NCBI RefSeq assembly: GCF_003025615.1
Contig: NZ_PYMJ01000014.1
Location: 1 to 64,000, forward strand
Direction: 5' to 3'
Source: Photobacterium frigidiphilum
GTDB taxonomy: Bacteria; Pseudomonadota; Gammaproteobacteria; Enterobacterales; Vibrionaceae
DNA: 64,000 bases
The position numbers and the translations under genes are program-made. This document shows, piece by piece, positions 39,959 through 49,664 of this stretch (position 1 is the first letter of the stretch; the number at the start of each line of letters is the position of its first letter). A model generated the notes under the pieces. It was not told where the DNA came from. It did not search any database and saw only the letters and a program-made list of their open reading frames with translations.

Positions 39959-41518
39959 TTACATGCTGTATGTATATGGTGCTTGAACACCTAGAGGAAT
40001 ACCCAGTGCCCAGTATGCTAGCAAGAAGATAGTCCAACCAATCAACATCGCGATTGAGTAAGGCATCATCATTGACGCAAGCGAACCAATACCAGAACCC
40101 TTCACATAACGCTGCATGTAAACAACAACAAGTGGGAAGAATACCATCATAGGTGAAATGATATTAGAAACAGAATCACCCACACGGTAAGCCGCCTGAG
40201 TAAGCTCAGGTGAAATACCAACAGCCATTAGCATTGGTACTAAGATTGGACCAATCAATGCCCACTTAGCCGATGCCGAACCCACTAACAAGTTAACAAA
40301 CGCTGTTAGTAAAATCATACCAACAATTGTCACCTGTCCCGGTAAGTTCATTGCATGAAGCAATTCAGCACCAGAAAGAGCCAGCAATGTACCCAAGTTA
40401 GATTGCGTAAATGCAACTAAGAATTGAGCAATAAAGAATGCCATTACCATGAAGCTACCCATGCTGCTCATTGTTGCAGACATAGACTTAATAACGTCAT
40501 CACTTGATTTAAACGTACCCGCAATTCTACCGTACACCACGCCAGGAATAACGAACAGAATAAAGATTAGCGGTACAATCGACTGCATTAACGGCGCGTT
40601 AAATGCTGTGATTTCACCCGCAGGCGAACGAAGCGGTGACGTTTCAGGAATAACAGATGCAACGAGTATCACGATACCAGCAACCATAGCCCAGCCAGCA
40701 CGAGAGAAAGCTTTACTTTCGATTGCAGTGAAAGAGCCCATATCTGGCGCTTCTTCTGCATCTTCATCGATTGCAGTATTTGCTAAACGTGGTTCAATCA
40801 CCTTATCTGTTACATACCAACCGATACTCACAACAAGTATTGAAGATAAACCGGTAAATAATAAGTTAGATAATGGGTTTACGATATAAGTGGGATCTAG
40901 AATTTGTGCCGCTGACTGTGTAAAGCCGGCTAATAAAGGATCAATCCCTGATGGAATAAAGTTAGCAGAGAAACCGCCCGATACACCCGCAAATGCAGCC
41001 GCAATACCCGCAAGAGGGTGACGTCCAGCAGCGTGGAAGATAATACCACCTAGTGGAATAACCAACACGTAACCCGCATCAGCAGCTGTGTGAGAAACGA
41101 TTGCCACCAAGATTAGCATTGGTGTTAATAATTTCGCAGGCGTGAAATTAAGCATCTTCTTAAGGCCAGTATTGATAAAGCCTGACGCTTCAGCAACACC
41201 CACACCCAACATCGCCACTAATACGATGCCTAACGGTGCAAACCCTGTAAAGTTCTTAACCATATTTGCTAAGAAGCTAGCAAATGACTCACCCGTTAAT
41301 AAATTTTTCACTTCAACAGCTTGACCTGTAACTGGGTGAATGAACCCAAAATCAAACTGAGCAAAAACGGCAGAAAGGATCCAAACGATGATTAATCCCC
41401 AGAAAAACAATAATGCGGGATCGGGGATTTTGTTACCTGTTGTTTCTATTGCATTCAAAAAGCGGTTCATTGCACTGCTAGGTGCAGGAGGCATTTGATC
41501 TGTTGCTTGCTTACTCAT
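39959..41518 (-). CDS. AbgT family transporter
   Basis: A 519-aa inner-membrane transporter with about 11-13 hydrophobic segments. AbgT imports p-aminobenzoyl-glutamate in E. coli; relatives such as YdaH and MtrF export sulfonamides or act as antimetabolite pumps. Family blocks are NKIPDPALLFFWG near residue 30, GVGVAEASGFI, SHTAADAGYVLVIPLGG, AGVSGGFSANFIPSG and the C-terminal YRVGDSVSNIISPMM. The start at 41518 (MSKQATDQ) is preceded by GGAGTTCCC; the frame extends 18 codons further without support. The substrate cannot be told from sequence. No abgA/abgB hydrolase genes are adjacent. Confidence 0.85.
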   Translation of the reverse strand: MSKQATDQMPPAPSSAMNRFLNAIETTGNKIPDPALLFFWGLIIVWILSAVFAQFDFGFIHPVTGQAVEVKNLLTGESFASFLANMVKNFTGFAPLGIVLVAMLGVGVAEASGFINTGLKKMLNFTPAKLLTPMLILVAIVSHTAADAGYVLVIPLGGIIFHAAGRHPLAGIAAAFAGVSGGFSANFIPSGIDPLLAGFTQSAAQILDPTYIVNPLSNLLFTGLSSILVVSIGWYVTDKVIEPRLANTAIDEDAEEAPDMGSFTAIESKAFSRAGWAMVAGIVILVASVIPETSPLRSPAGEITAFNAPLMQSIVPLIFILFVIPGVVYGRIAGTFKSSDDVIKSMSATMSSMGSFMVMAFFIAQFLVAFTQSNLGTLLALSGAELLHAMNLPGQVTIVGMILLTAFVNLLVGSASAKWALIGPILVPMLMAVGISPELTQAAYRVGDSVSNIISPMMVFFPLVVVYMQRYVKGSGIGSLASMMMPYSIAMLIGWTIFLLAYWALGIPLGVQAPYTYSM

Positions 41519-41968
41519 GGGAACTCCATGGAAAATGATGTTGTTATAGATTCGTGACGGTGTATTTACCACTTAATTACAGTGACATATTTATCTTATT
41601 CGTCCGTTAATCTGTTTGCTTCACCGTTACGATGAAAGATACCGATAGATTGTAATGAAAAATGATAAATAAAAAGCGGGTTTAACCATGTAATAACAAA
41701 AGTCAGCAATAGTATATTGTAAATAAATATTAATACGAAACATATACCTAACAAACCAAGCACACTTTGTATCTGTAAACTCAACACCGAATATCATGTG
41801 TTACTACATCTAAATAATATAAATAGTGTAGCTGAAAACAAAAAAGCACCCGAAGGTGCCTTTTCTTATATTCATTCTGATTTTCAGTATCTCGTGTTAC
41901 TTTTTTCGATAAAAGTTCATTTCACAACGCTTAATACATTGCCGTATTAAATGAAACTAAAACGAAAA
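41519..41968. other. Gene-free region between abgT-family gene and guaA, with terminator
   Basis: About 450 bases, strongly A/T-rich. A hairpin AGCACC-CGAA-GGTGCC at 41846-41861, A-run on its left, is a leftward terminator for guaA. A GTG-started 63-codon leftward frame (41596-41787) with two hydrophobic stretches has no Shine-Dalgarno sequence and is not called as a gene. The abgT-family promoter should also lie here. Confidence 0.6.
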
Positions 41969-43552
41969 TTATTCCCACTCGATAGTCGCCGGTGGCTTAC
42001 CAGAAATATCGTAAACAACACGTGAAATGCCATCAACTTCGTTAATGATACGGTTAGAAACCTTACCTAAGAAATCGTATGGAAGATGTGCCCAATGCGC
42101 AGTCATGAAATCAATCGTTTCAACAGCACGCAGTGATACAACCCAATCATATTTACGGCCATCACCCATTACGCCAACCGAGCGTACTGGTAGAAATACC
42201 GTAAATGCTTGAGACACTTTGTTATAAAGATCTGCATTGTGTAGCTCTTCAATGAAGATAGCATCTGCACGACGTAGTAAGTCACAGTACTCTCTCTTCA
42301 CTTCACCGAGTACACGTACACCTAGACCTGGTCCAGGAAACGGGTGGCGGTAAAGCATGTTATACGGAAGACCTAGCTCTAAACCAATCTTACGTACTTC
42401 ATCTTTAAACAATTCACGTAGAGGCTCAACTAATCCCATTTCCATATCATCTGGCAGACCGCCAACGTTATGGTGAGATTTAATCACATGCGCTTTACCA
42501 TTTTTAGAGGCAGCAGACTCGATAACGTCAGGGTAAATAGTACCTTGAGCCAACCACTTAGCATTTTCCAGTTTCTTCGATTCTTCATCGAATACATCGA
42601 TAAATACGTGACCGATAATCTTACGCTTCGCTTCAGGATCGTTCTCTCCTGCCAATGCGTTTAAGAAACGATCTTCAGCTTTAACATGTACGATGTTCAA
42701 ACCAAAATGGTCACCGAACATATCCATCACTTGCTCACCTTCATTCAGGCGCAACAAGCCATTATCAACAAACACACACGTTAGTTTGTCGCCGATAGCA
42801 CGGTGAAGCAGCATAGCCACAACAGATGAATCTACACCGCCAGATAAGCCTAAGATAACTTCATCATCACCCACTTGCTCTTTGATGTTAGCAATGGCGT
42901 CTTCGATGATGTTTGCTGATGTCCAAAGGTTCTCACAGCCACAGATATTAAGAACGAAGTTCTCGATAATACGCATGCCCTGGCGGGTATGGGTCACTTC
43001 CGGGTGGAACTGCACACCGTAGAAATGCTTCTCTTCGTTGGCAATTGCCGCAAACGGGCAAGTATCAGTTTGGGCAACCTTAACAAAATCAGACGGGATT
43101 TCGACCACTTTATCACCGTGGCTCATCCATACATCCAGCAACCCATTACCATCTTCGGCTACTGCATCTTCAATATTTTTAAAGAATGATGTTGGTTCAA
43201 CAATTTCGACTTGCGCGTAACCAAATTCACGCATTGAAGAACCGGCAACTTTACCGCCAAGCTGCTCGGCCATGGTTTGCATGCCGTAACACACACCAAA
43301 CACAGGTACACCCGCTTCAAACACATATTGTGGTGCGCGAGGTGATTCATCTCCGGTTACGCTCTCCGGCCCACCAGAAAGGATGATACCGTTCGGGTTG
43401 AAGTCACGAATATCGGCTTCATCAACGTCCCAGCTCCAAAGCTCACAATAAACACCGATTTCACGGATACGACGTGCGATTAGCTGAGTATATTGAGAAC
43501 CAAAATCCAGAATAAGGATACGCTGGTCATGAATATTAGTAGATGTAGTCAT
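41969..43552 (-). CDS. guaA: GMP synthase (glutamine-hydrolysing)
   Basis: A 527-aa enzyme that aminates XMP to GMP. The N-terminal class I glutaminase starts [20 protein letters not shown], with the nucleophile in [17 protein letters not shown] and the His-Glu pair in [11 protein letters not shown]. The ATP-pyrophosphatase motif is [16 protein letters not shown], and the C-terminal dimer domain ends in [17 protein letters not shown]. It follows guaB by 132 bases that include a perfect PurR operator and a likely -10 box, so it can be transcribed independently of guaB. Confidence 0.97.
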   Translation of the reverse strand: MTTSTNIHDQRILILDFGSQYTQLIARRIREIGVYCELWSWDVDEADIRDFNPNGIILSGGPESVTGDESPRAPQYVFEAGVPVFGVCYGMQTMAEQLGGKVAGSSMREFGYAQVEIVEPTSFFKNIEDAVAEDGNGLLDVWMSHGDKVVEIPSDFVKVAQTDTCPFAAIANEEKHFYGVQFHPEVTHTRQGMRIIENFVLNICGCENLWTSANIIEDAIANIKEQVGDDEVILGLSGGVDSSVVAMLLHRAIGDKLTCVFVDNGLLRLNEGEQVMDMFGDHFGLNIVHVKAEDRFLNALAGENDPEAKRKIIGHVFIDVFDEESKKLENAKWLAQGTIYPDVIESAASKNGKAHVIKSHHNVGGLPDDMEMGLVEPLRELFKDEVRKIGLELGLPYNMLYRHPFPGPGLGVRVLGEVKREYCDLLRRADAIFIEELHNADLYNKVSQAFTVFLPVRSVGVMGDGRKYDWVVSLRAVETIDFMTAHWAHLPYDFLGKVSNRIINEVDGISRVVYDISGKPPATIEWE

Positions 43553-43607
43553 TATCGAGAAGTCTCAAAAATAATTGAAAATAGTGGGGGCTAAAAACGC
43601 CCCTGAT

Positions 43608-43643
43608 GTTATACAAATTTTCCGCTTAGGCAAACGTTTTCGT
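43608..43643 (-). promoter_or_regulatory. guaA promoter -10 with PurR operator
   Basis: AGGCAAACGTTTTCGT at 43628-43643 fits the PurR consensus at every fixed position. Leftward of it, TATAAC (43613-43608) is a likely -10 box; the corresponding -35 would fall inside the operator, a repressing geometry. The same spacing is seen at guaB. Confidence 0.75.
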
Positions 43644-43684
43644 CATGATTGAATAATCAATGAACGAATACGCTAAAAACACAT

Positions 43685-45148
43685 TTAAGCCATGCGGTAA
43701 TTTGGTGCTTCTTTGGTAATTGTTACATCGTGCACGTGTGATTCTTTGATACCAGCACCAGAGATACGAACAAACTCAGTTTTAGTGCGTAAGTCGTCAA
43801 TCGTAGCTGAACCTGTAAGGCCCATGCTTGAACGAAGTCCGCCCATTTGCTGGTGTATGATTTCTTTAATGTGACCTTTGTAAGCAACACGACCTTCGAT
43901 TCCTTCTGGAACCAATTTGTCTGCTGCATTATCAGTCTGGAAATATCGGTCTGAAGAACCTTGAGACATCGCGCCAAGCGATCCCATACCGCGGTAAGAT
44001 TTGTAAGCTCGACCTTGGTATAGTTCCACTTCACCCGGTGCTTCTTCAGTACCAGCGAACATTGAACCAACCATGACACATGATGCGCCAGCAGCAATTG
44101 CTTTACACATATCGCCAGAATAGCGAATACCGCCATCGGCAATAACTGGGATACCAAACTCAGACGCTGCATCAACGGCATCAGAAATAGCGGTTAACTG
44201 AGGAACACCCACACCTGTCACAATACGCGTTGTACAGATTGAGCCAGGGCCGATGCCGACTTTAACAGCATCTACACCTGCATCGATTAGGGCACGAGCA
44301 CCTGCAGCAGTTGCAACGTTACCACCAATGATTTGTAGTTCAGGGAAAGCTTCACGGGTTTCACGAATACGTTGTAAAACGCCTTCAGAGTGACCGTGAG
44401 ATGAATCGATAAGAAGAACATCAACACCCGCTTCCGCTAATGCTTTAACGCGCTCTTCGTTACCAGCACCAGCGCCTACAGCAGCACCAACACGTAGACG
44501 ACCACGCTCATCTTTACATGCGTTCGGTTTGCGTTCTGCTTTTTGGAAATCTTTTGCAGTGATCATGCCTTTCAGTTGGAAGTCATCATTAACCAGTAGC
44601 ACTTTCTCTACACGGTATTCTTGCATGATAGCTTCAACGTCTTCACGAGAGGCACCTTCTTTTGCTGCCGCCAATTTTGTTTTTGGCGTCATCACATCTT
44701 CAACTTTCATCGAAAGGTCAGTGACAAAACGTACGTCACGGCCAGTAATAATACCAACGAGTTCGTTGTTATCAGACACTACCGGATAACCAGCAAAACC
44801 ATTTTCAAGGGTAAGTTGTTTTACATCTGCAATCGTTGCAGTTGGCTTCACTGTTACTGGCTCAGACACAACACCTGCTTCGAACTTTTTAACCATGCGA
44901 ACTTGGTTCGCTTGTTGTTCGATAGACATGTTTTTGTGAATGAAGCCAATGCCACCTTCTTGAGCTAACGCGATCGCAAAACGACCTTCAGTTACTGTGT
45001 CCATTGCAGCAGAAACCATAGGAATGTTTAGCGAAATCTTTTTCGTTAACTGGGTGCGCAGATCGGCAGTGTTAGGGAGAACCGTAGAGTGTGCTGGAAC
45101 CAGCAAAACATCATCAAAAGTTAAAGCTTCTTGTTTGATACGTAACAT
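43685..45148 (-). CDS. guaB: Inosine-5'-monophosphate dehydrogenase
   Basis: A 487-aa enzyme that oxidises IMP to XMP, first committed step to GMP. The TIM barrel is interrupted by two CBS domains (about residues 93-205, [20 protein letters not shown] and [15 protein letters not shown]). The catalytic loop is [20 protein letters not shown] with the active cysteine, and the flap region [11 protein letters not shown] is present. Length matches E. coli GuaB (488). A PurR-like operator and TATAAT lie upstream in the divergent region shared with xseA. Confidence 0.97.
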   Translation of the reverse strand: MLRIKQEALTFDDVLLVPAHSTVLPNTADLRTQLTKKISLNIPMVSAAMDTVTEGRFAIALAQEGGIGFIHKNMSIEQQANQVRMVKKFEAGVVSEPVTVKPTATIADVKQLTLENGFAGYPVVSDNNELVGIITGRDVRFVTDLSMKVEDVMTPKTKLAAAKEGASREDVEAIMQEYRVEKVLLVNDDFQLKGMITAKDFQKAERKPNACKDERGRLRVGAAVGAGAGNEERVKALAEAGVDVLLIDSSHGHSEGVLQRIRETREAFPELQIIGGNVATAAGARALIDAGVDAVKVGIGPGSICTTRIVTGVGVPQLTAISDAVDAASEFGIPVIADGGIRYSGDMCKAIAAGASCVMVGSMFAGTEEAPGEVELYQGRAYKSYRGMGSLGAMSQGSSDRYFQTDNAADKLVPEGIEGRVAYKGHIKEIIHQQMGGLRSSMGLTGSATIDDLRTKTEFVRISGAGIKESHVHDVTITKEAPNYRMA

Positions 45149-45202
45149 TGCAATATCTCACACCGTGTTAGGGGTTAAAGGAGGATAAAATATTGCGAAC
45201 AA

Positions 45203-45230
45203 ATTATACGTATGAAGCAATCGTTTGGCT
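45203..45230 (-). promoter_or_regulatory. guaB promoter -10 with PurR-like operator
   Basis: Read leftward, a perfect TATAAT lies at 45208-45203. AAGCAATCGTTTGGCT at 45215-45230 matches the PurR consensus with one deviation (G for C at position 14) and would cover the -35 region. E. coli guaBA is under PurR control. Confidence 0.65.
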
Positions 45231-45252
45231 ACTAAAAAATTAAAAAAAATAA

Positions 45253-45280
45253 TTGACACTTTTATCTTGATACGTAATAT
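45253..45280 (+). promoter_or_regulatory. Sigma-70 promoter for xseA
   Basis: TTGACA (45253-45258) and TAATAT (45275-45280) are 16 bases apart, facing right, about 127 bases before the xseA start. An imperfect hairpin built around AGATCT repeats lies in the leader near 45315-45352. Confidence 0.6.
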
Positions 45281-45406
45281 ATTTCGGTTAAGTTTCCGGT
45301 GTTGCGGTCAATCGTGTATACCCAAGATCTGTCTATAGATCTGCCTGTACACTTTCATTCACTTCCTGCGCACCACTTTGTCTTTCGACAGTAGGTATTT
45401 CACTTC

Positions 45407-46765
45407 GTGACTCTATTCACTCAGACGCAATCTAACGATCGTATATTTACCGTTTCTAGCCTTAATGCTGAAGTGCGCTTATTGCTTGAAAATGAGATGG
45501 GCATTGTGTGGCTCGTCGGTGAGCTATCTAATTTATCGATGCCTGTTTCGGGTCATTGGTATTTCACCCTCAAAGATTCGCGTGCTCAAGTGAAATGTGC
45601 CATGTTTCGGGGCAACAATCGCCGCGTTACATTTAAGCCAGCCAACGGCACACAAGTTCTGGTAAAAGCACGTTTATCATTGTACGAACCACGTGGTGAT
45701 TACCAGCTCATTATCGAAAGCATGCAGCCTGAAGGCGATGGTCGATTACAGCAGCAATTTGAACAACTTAAAATGTCGCTGGCGGCGGAAGGGTTATTTG
45801 CTCAAGCATTGAAAAAACCGCTACCCGAGCAACCTAAAAGAGTTGGTATTATCACCTCTAAAACAGGGGCCGCGTTGCATGATATTTTAACTGTTTTACA
45901 CCGTCGCGATCCCAGCTTACCTGTCGTTATTTATCCCACGATGGTGCAAGGTGATGGCTCTGCTATTTCGATTGCTCAAGCCATTGGTCGGGCTAATGCA
46001 CGCCAAGAATGTGATGTCTTGATCGTAGGTCGTGGGGGTGGTTCGCTAGAAGATTTATGGGCATTTAACGAAGAGATCGTAGCGCGTACAATTGCCGCCA
46101 GTCAGATTCCAATAGTGAGTGCTGTCGGTCATGAAGTTGATGTGACCATTGCCGATTTTGTGGCTGATATGCGCGCACCTACCCCATCAGCTGCTGCTGA
46201 ATTAGTGAGTCGTGATATCACTCACCAAACACAAAAAATACAACAAAAAAACCAACAGCTTAAAAACGCCATTCGCACTTATCTATCTAAACGTGAAGCG
46301 AAAACAGTTCAACTAACCCATCGCTTAGAACGCCAACATCCTCAATTACGTCTTAATCAACAGCAACAGCACCTTGATGATATTTCTAGCCGATTAGAGC
46401 TCGCGATGGGTCGATTACTATCAAGTCATCATCAGCATGTAGAGCGTATAAACTACAAACTATCACTGCACTCACCAGTGCAAACGATTAAAGATAATCA
46501 AACTACATTAGACCAAAGAAAACGCCGTTTACTCGATGCTATGGATCACCGTTTATTAAATGCGAATCACAAGTTAGCACTGGCGGCTGAAAAATTAGAA
46601 ACAGTAAGCCCATTAGCAACACTCAGCCGTGGCTATTCAATAACCCGAGACGCTAAAGGTAAAGTGGTTCGCCATATTGACCAAGTGAAACCCGGCGATA
46701 AATTAGTAACGAAAGTGACTGATGGAGAAATACATTCAACAGTGAGTGAGTCACTTCTTTCTTAA
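45407..46765 (+). CDS. xseA: Exodeoxyribonuclease VII large subunit
   Basis: A 452-aa catalytic subunit of exonuclease VII, partner of XseB encoded at 15142-15384. An N-terminal OB-fold ([35 protein letters not shown]) is followed by the nuclease core ([55 protein letters not shown]) and a long C-terminal coiled coil. The start is GTG, with AGG about 11 bases upstream, so the exact start is a little uncertain. guaB-xseA divergence is conserved in enteric bacteria. Confidence 0.95.
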   Translation: MTLFTQTQSNDRIFTVSSLNAEVRLLLENEMGIVWLVGELSNLSMPVSGHWYFTLKDSRAQVKCAMFRGNNRRVTFKPANGTQVLVKARLSLYEPRGDYQLIIESMQPEGDGRLQQQFEQLKMSLAAEGLFAQALKKPLPEQPKRVGIITSKTGAALHDILTVLHRRDPSLPVVIYPTMVQGDGSAISIAQAIGRANARQECDVLIVGRGGGSLEDLWAFNEEIVARTIAASQIPIVSAVGHEVDVTIADFVADMRAPTPSAAAELVSRDITHQTQKIQQKNQQLKNAIRTYLSKREAKTVQLTHRLERQHPQLRLNQQQQHLDDISSRLELAMGRLLSSHHQHVERINYKLSLHSPVQTIKDNQTTLDQRKRRLLDAMDHRLLNANHKLALAAEKLETVSPLATLSRGYSITRDAKGKVVRHIDQVKPGDKLVTKVTDGEIHSTVSESLLS

Positions 46766-46828
46766 ATCAAGCTAGAGTAGATGTAAATGGGTGTGAGTTT
46801 AGATAGGTATCAATGCTTACATTTAATG

Positions 46829-46852
46829 AAAAACGCCGCAAGATGCGGCGTT
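46829..46852 (-). terminator. Terminator after yfgJ
   Basis: AACGCCGCA and TGCGGCGTT pair around loop AGA. Leftward it runs into TTTTTCATT, so it suits yfgJ; it may also serve xseA weakly. Confidence 0.8.
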
Positions 46853-46889
46853 CTATACACTCGGTTTTCACACGGTGAATAGATAATTA

Positions 46890-47114
46890 TTACACAGATT
46901 CAAAGCGTATTGTGATTCGCGATTTTGACTTTAATTCATTGCAAAAATTACAAAAATAACTGGCTGAACCGCACGCTTGAAGCTTTTCCATTTCATGTTC
47001 ACAGTCAGGGCAAAAAACATGCTTTTTGACTGTGTGTTGGCAAAAATCACAATAATACCCGTCGTCTTTCCAGCTCAATTCGCTCTGACAATCGGGGCAA
47101 ACATTATCACTCAT
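46890..47114 (-). CDS. yfgJ: YfgJ family zinc-ribbon protein
   Basis: A 74-aa protein with four CxxC knuckles: Cys6/9, 22/25, 35/38 and 55/58. These make two zinc ribbons in a row (CPDCQSEL...CDFC and CPDCEHEM...CNFC). An extra cysteine is at 48. Function is unknown. E. coli yfgJ is found between xseA and der, so its place beside xseA supports orthology. It also marks the left edge of the accessory chemotaxis region, since der is now 12 kb away. Confidence 0.85.
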   Translation of the reverse strand: MSDNVCPDCQSELSWKDDGYYCDFCQHTVKKHVFCPDCEHEMEKLQACGSASYFCNFCNELKSKSRITIRFESV

Positions 47115-47290
47115 AACCTTCCCTTTCTTTCAAATTATCTACCTGCATGATGAGTGATCATATAATCAAGCACAAACAAAATTATTAAGTCTAGATCGAT
47201 CCTTTGATCCAACTCATAAGCAGACTTTATCTTGAGCATGATCACATTATTGCGATATTGTCTATCTGTCCATCACATTCCGCTTAATGA

Positions 47291-47431
<141 letters not shown>

Positions 47432-47488
47432 TGTAATGCAATTTATTTGCTCAGTTCTTTCACTAAATAGCAACAGGTTTAATTTATC

Positions 47489-48565
47489 TCAATGAATGCA
47501 GTCGAGAATAGCTTGCGGTATTTCCGAGAGTGACAAGCTGCGTTCAACCGCGCCGCACTTAACCGCTTCTTTGGGCATGCCGTAGACCACACAACTGGCT
47601 TCATCTTGCGCCAGAGTAACGGCTCCTGCCCGTCGCATCTCCAGCATTCCTTTGACGCCATCATCCCCCATGCCAGTCATGATGATCCCCAGCGCATTCC
47701 CACTTGCCGATTGAGCTACCGAGCGAAATAACACATCTACAGAAGGACGGTGACGACTCACTAAAGGGCCATCAATAACTTCGACATAATATTGAGCACC
47801 ACTACGCTTTAACAGCATGTGTTTGCCCCCAGGCGCAATCAAAGCCTGGCCAGGAAGCACGCGCATTTTATGCTTAGCTTCTTTTACGCTGATCTCGCAA
47901 AGGCTGTCGAGTCGCTCGGCAAAGGCGGCAGTGAATTTCTCCGGCATATGCTGCACTATCACGATCCCCGGTGAAACTCGCGGCAGCGCCTTCAACACCA
48001 CCTCTAACGCCTGAGTGCCGCCAGTAGACGTACCTATTGCCACAAGCTGTTCTGTGGTTTTAAGCCGCGATGTCTTGCCCTCCGCCAACACAGCGTCGGC
48101 ACTGAGTTTTGGAGTGACTTTCAGATTGGATGCCATCGCGCGCTGAAGCGGCTTCAGGTTTGCACGGCTGGCAGCTTTAACAGCATTTATCAATACTTTG
48201 GCTGAGTCATGCAGGAAACCTTTCAGGCCTACCTTGGGTTTAGTAATGATTTCAACCGCACCGGCCGAAATTGCCTGCATCGTGGTATCCGCCCCTTTTT
48301 CGGTCAATGTGGAGCAGATCACCACTGGCGTTGGCCGCTCAGCCATGATCTTTTTAAGAAATGAAATCCCGTCCATACGGGGCATCTCAATATCGAGTAC
48401 GATCACATCAGGCCACTGCATTCGCATTCGTGTCATCGCAAACAGGGGATCAGCGACAGCGCCGCAGACTTCAATCTCACTGTCACTCTTCAATACTGAA
48501 GAAACCACCTGACGCACAACGGCTGAGTCATCAACGACCATTACCTTGATTTTTTTTCTTTCCAT
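47489..48565 (-). CDS. cheB: Chemotaxis protein-glutamate methylesterase CheB
   Basis: A 358-aa response regulator plus methylesterase that removes methyl groups from MCPs and deamidates glutamines. The receiver domain has [12 protein letters not shown] and the phosphorylated aspartate in [14 protein letters not shown]; a ~35-residue linker leads to the esterase with the catalytic serine in [12 protein letters not shown], histidine in [17 protein letters not shown] and aspartate in [12 protein letters not shown]. The ATG at 48565 has AGGTGG upstream; a GTG nine bases earlier is less likely. It is the last gene of the operon and no clear terminator follows. Confidence 0.95.
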   Translation of the reverse strand: MERKKIKVMVVDDSAVVRQVVSSVLKSDSEIEVCGAVADPLFAMTRMRMQWPDVIVLDIEMPRMDGISFLKKIMAERPTPVVICSTLTEKGADTTMQAISAGAVEIITKPKVGLKGFLHDSAKVLINAVKAASRANLKPLQRAMASNLKVTPKLSADAVLAEGKTSRLKTTEQLVAIGTSTGGTQALEVVLKALPRVSPGIVIVQHMPEKFTAAFAERLDSLCEISVKEAKHKMRVLPGQALIAPGGKHMLLKRSGAQYYVEVIDGPLVSRHRPSVDVLFRSVAQSASGNALGIIMTGMGDDGVKGMLEMRRAGAVTLAQDEASCVVYGMPKEAVKCGAVERSLSLSEIPQAILDCIH

Positions 48566-48635
48566 ATGACCCACCTAAAAGAACTCTCCAGCAAACCAAC
48601 TCAGCTTATTGCACAATCATTTAATATGATTGGTA

Positions 48636-49487
48636 TCATAACTTTTGATAAATGCTGGGCTTGATAAGACGCAGTTGATCACTGATCCCATTTATCGTCT
48701 CCGAATGGCCAACGAATAAATACCCTCCTGACTTGAGTAAGGGCACTATTCGCAAAATAACGGCTTGCTTGGTTTCCGCTGAAAAATAGATCAGTACGTT
48801 GCGTAACAGGATAAAATCAAATGTTCCCAACGAAGGCAGCGAGCCATTGAGATTAATCTGCTTAAAGTGAACATGCTGGCGCAGTTGGCTATTGATTAAA
48901 AAAGAGCCTTGCTGTGAACGGACACCTTTTAAGCAATATTGCTGCAAGTAACGAGTCGGGATTTCGCTTTGCCGCGAACTCGGATATTGCCCGCAGCATG
49001 CATTTTCTAATACTTGCGAATTAATGTCAGAACCTAACACCATCCAATCCGCTTCATCGCCAAAGGTGCTCGCCAGTAACATAGCCAGACTGTACGGCTC
49101 TTCTCCCGTTGAGCAGACGGCGCTCCAGCAACGCAACGGCTGTTGCGGTGATCTCTTAGCCAGTATCTCTCTTTGTATAAACCCAAAGTGTTTCGGCTCT
49201 CGGAAAAAGTGAGTTTCATTGGTGGTCAGCAGATCAACCACTATCTGCAACTCCCCTGCCAACGTATCGTCCATTAACAGCCGATAGTAATCAGCAAAGC
49301 TATTTAAAGAAAAGTGTCTGAGCCGACAGGCCAGCCTGCTGACCACCAAGACTTTTTTGTTATTCCCCAGGGTGATGCCGGCCAGGTCGTAAATTAATTG
49401 CTGAAACCGTGCAAATTCCCAGTCGGATATGGCGTCCTTAGTGAATAATTCCTCTGGCTTGTTCAGGGCCGCGCTTTTACAGTTCAT
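48636..49487 (-). CDS. cheR: Chemotaxis protein methyltransferase CheR
   Basis: A 283-aa SAM-dependent methyltransferase acting on MCP glutamates. The N-terminal helical domain (DWEFARFQQLIYDLAGI) is followed by the SAM domain with CWSAVCSTGEEPYSLAML, DINSQVLENA, FDFILLRNVLIYF and LFVGHSE. The ATG at 49487 has AAGGAG 6 bases upstream. An open frame runs 20 codons further, but its TTG start lies within the palindromic repeat at 49538-49599. It sits between the large MCP and cheB. Confidence 0.94.
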   Translation of the reverse strand: MNCKSAALNKPEELFTKDAISDWEFARFQQLIYDLAGITLGNNKKVLVVSRLACRLRHFSLNSFADYYRLLMDDTLAGELQIVVDLLTTNETHFFREPKHFGFIQREILAKRSPQQPLRCWSAVCSTGEEPYSLAMLLASTFGDEADWMVLGSDINSQVLENACCGQYPSSRQSEIPTRYLQQYCLKGVRSQQGSFLINSQLRQHVHFKQINLNGSLPSLGTFDFILLRNVLIYFSAETKQAVILRIVPLLKSGGYLFVGHSETINGISDQLRLIKPSIYQKL

Positions 49488-49537
49488 GGCGTTCTCCTTT
49501 TCTGCCATAACCGGAAAAGACAACTCCTTCCCCCCGG

Positions 49538-49599
49538 TTATACCCAAACCACCTCAAGATGCAGAGTTCAGCGAGAATTTTGAGGTGGCTTGGGTATAA
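49538..49599. repeat. 62-bp palindromic repeat between cheR and the MCP gene
   Basis: Arms of 19-20 bases (from TTATACCCAAACCACCTCAA on the left) are inverted with one mismatch around a 22-nt centre that contains TTCAGCGAGAAT. The left arm recurs at 37438-37460, and the 12-nt centre recurs in the palindrome at 55444-55512. In RNA it would form a long hairpin inside the che operon. Confidence 0.8.
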
Positions 49600-49664
49600 A
49601 TGCCTTGTGACCGTGATCAGGCCACAAGGCTCAATTGCTTTAAAATTAGCTTCTAATATAAGCG

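Noticed and set aside
41596..41787. 63-codon leftward ORF with hydrophobic stretches
   Set aside because: GTG start without Shine-Dalgarno sequence in very A/T-rich intergenic DNA, where hydrophobic codons are expected by chance.
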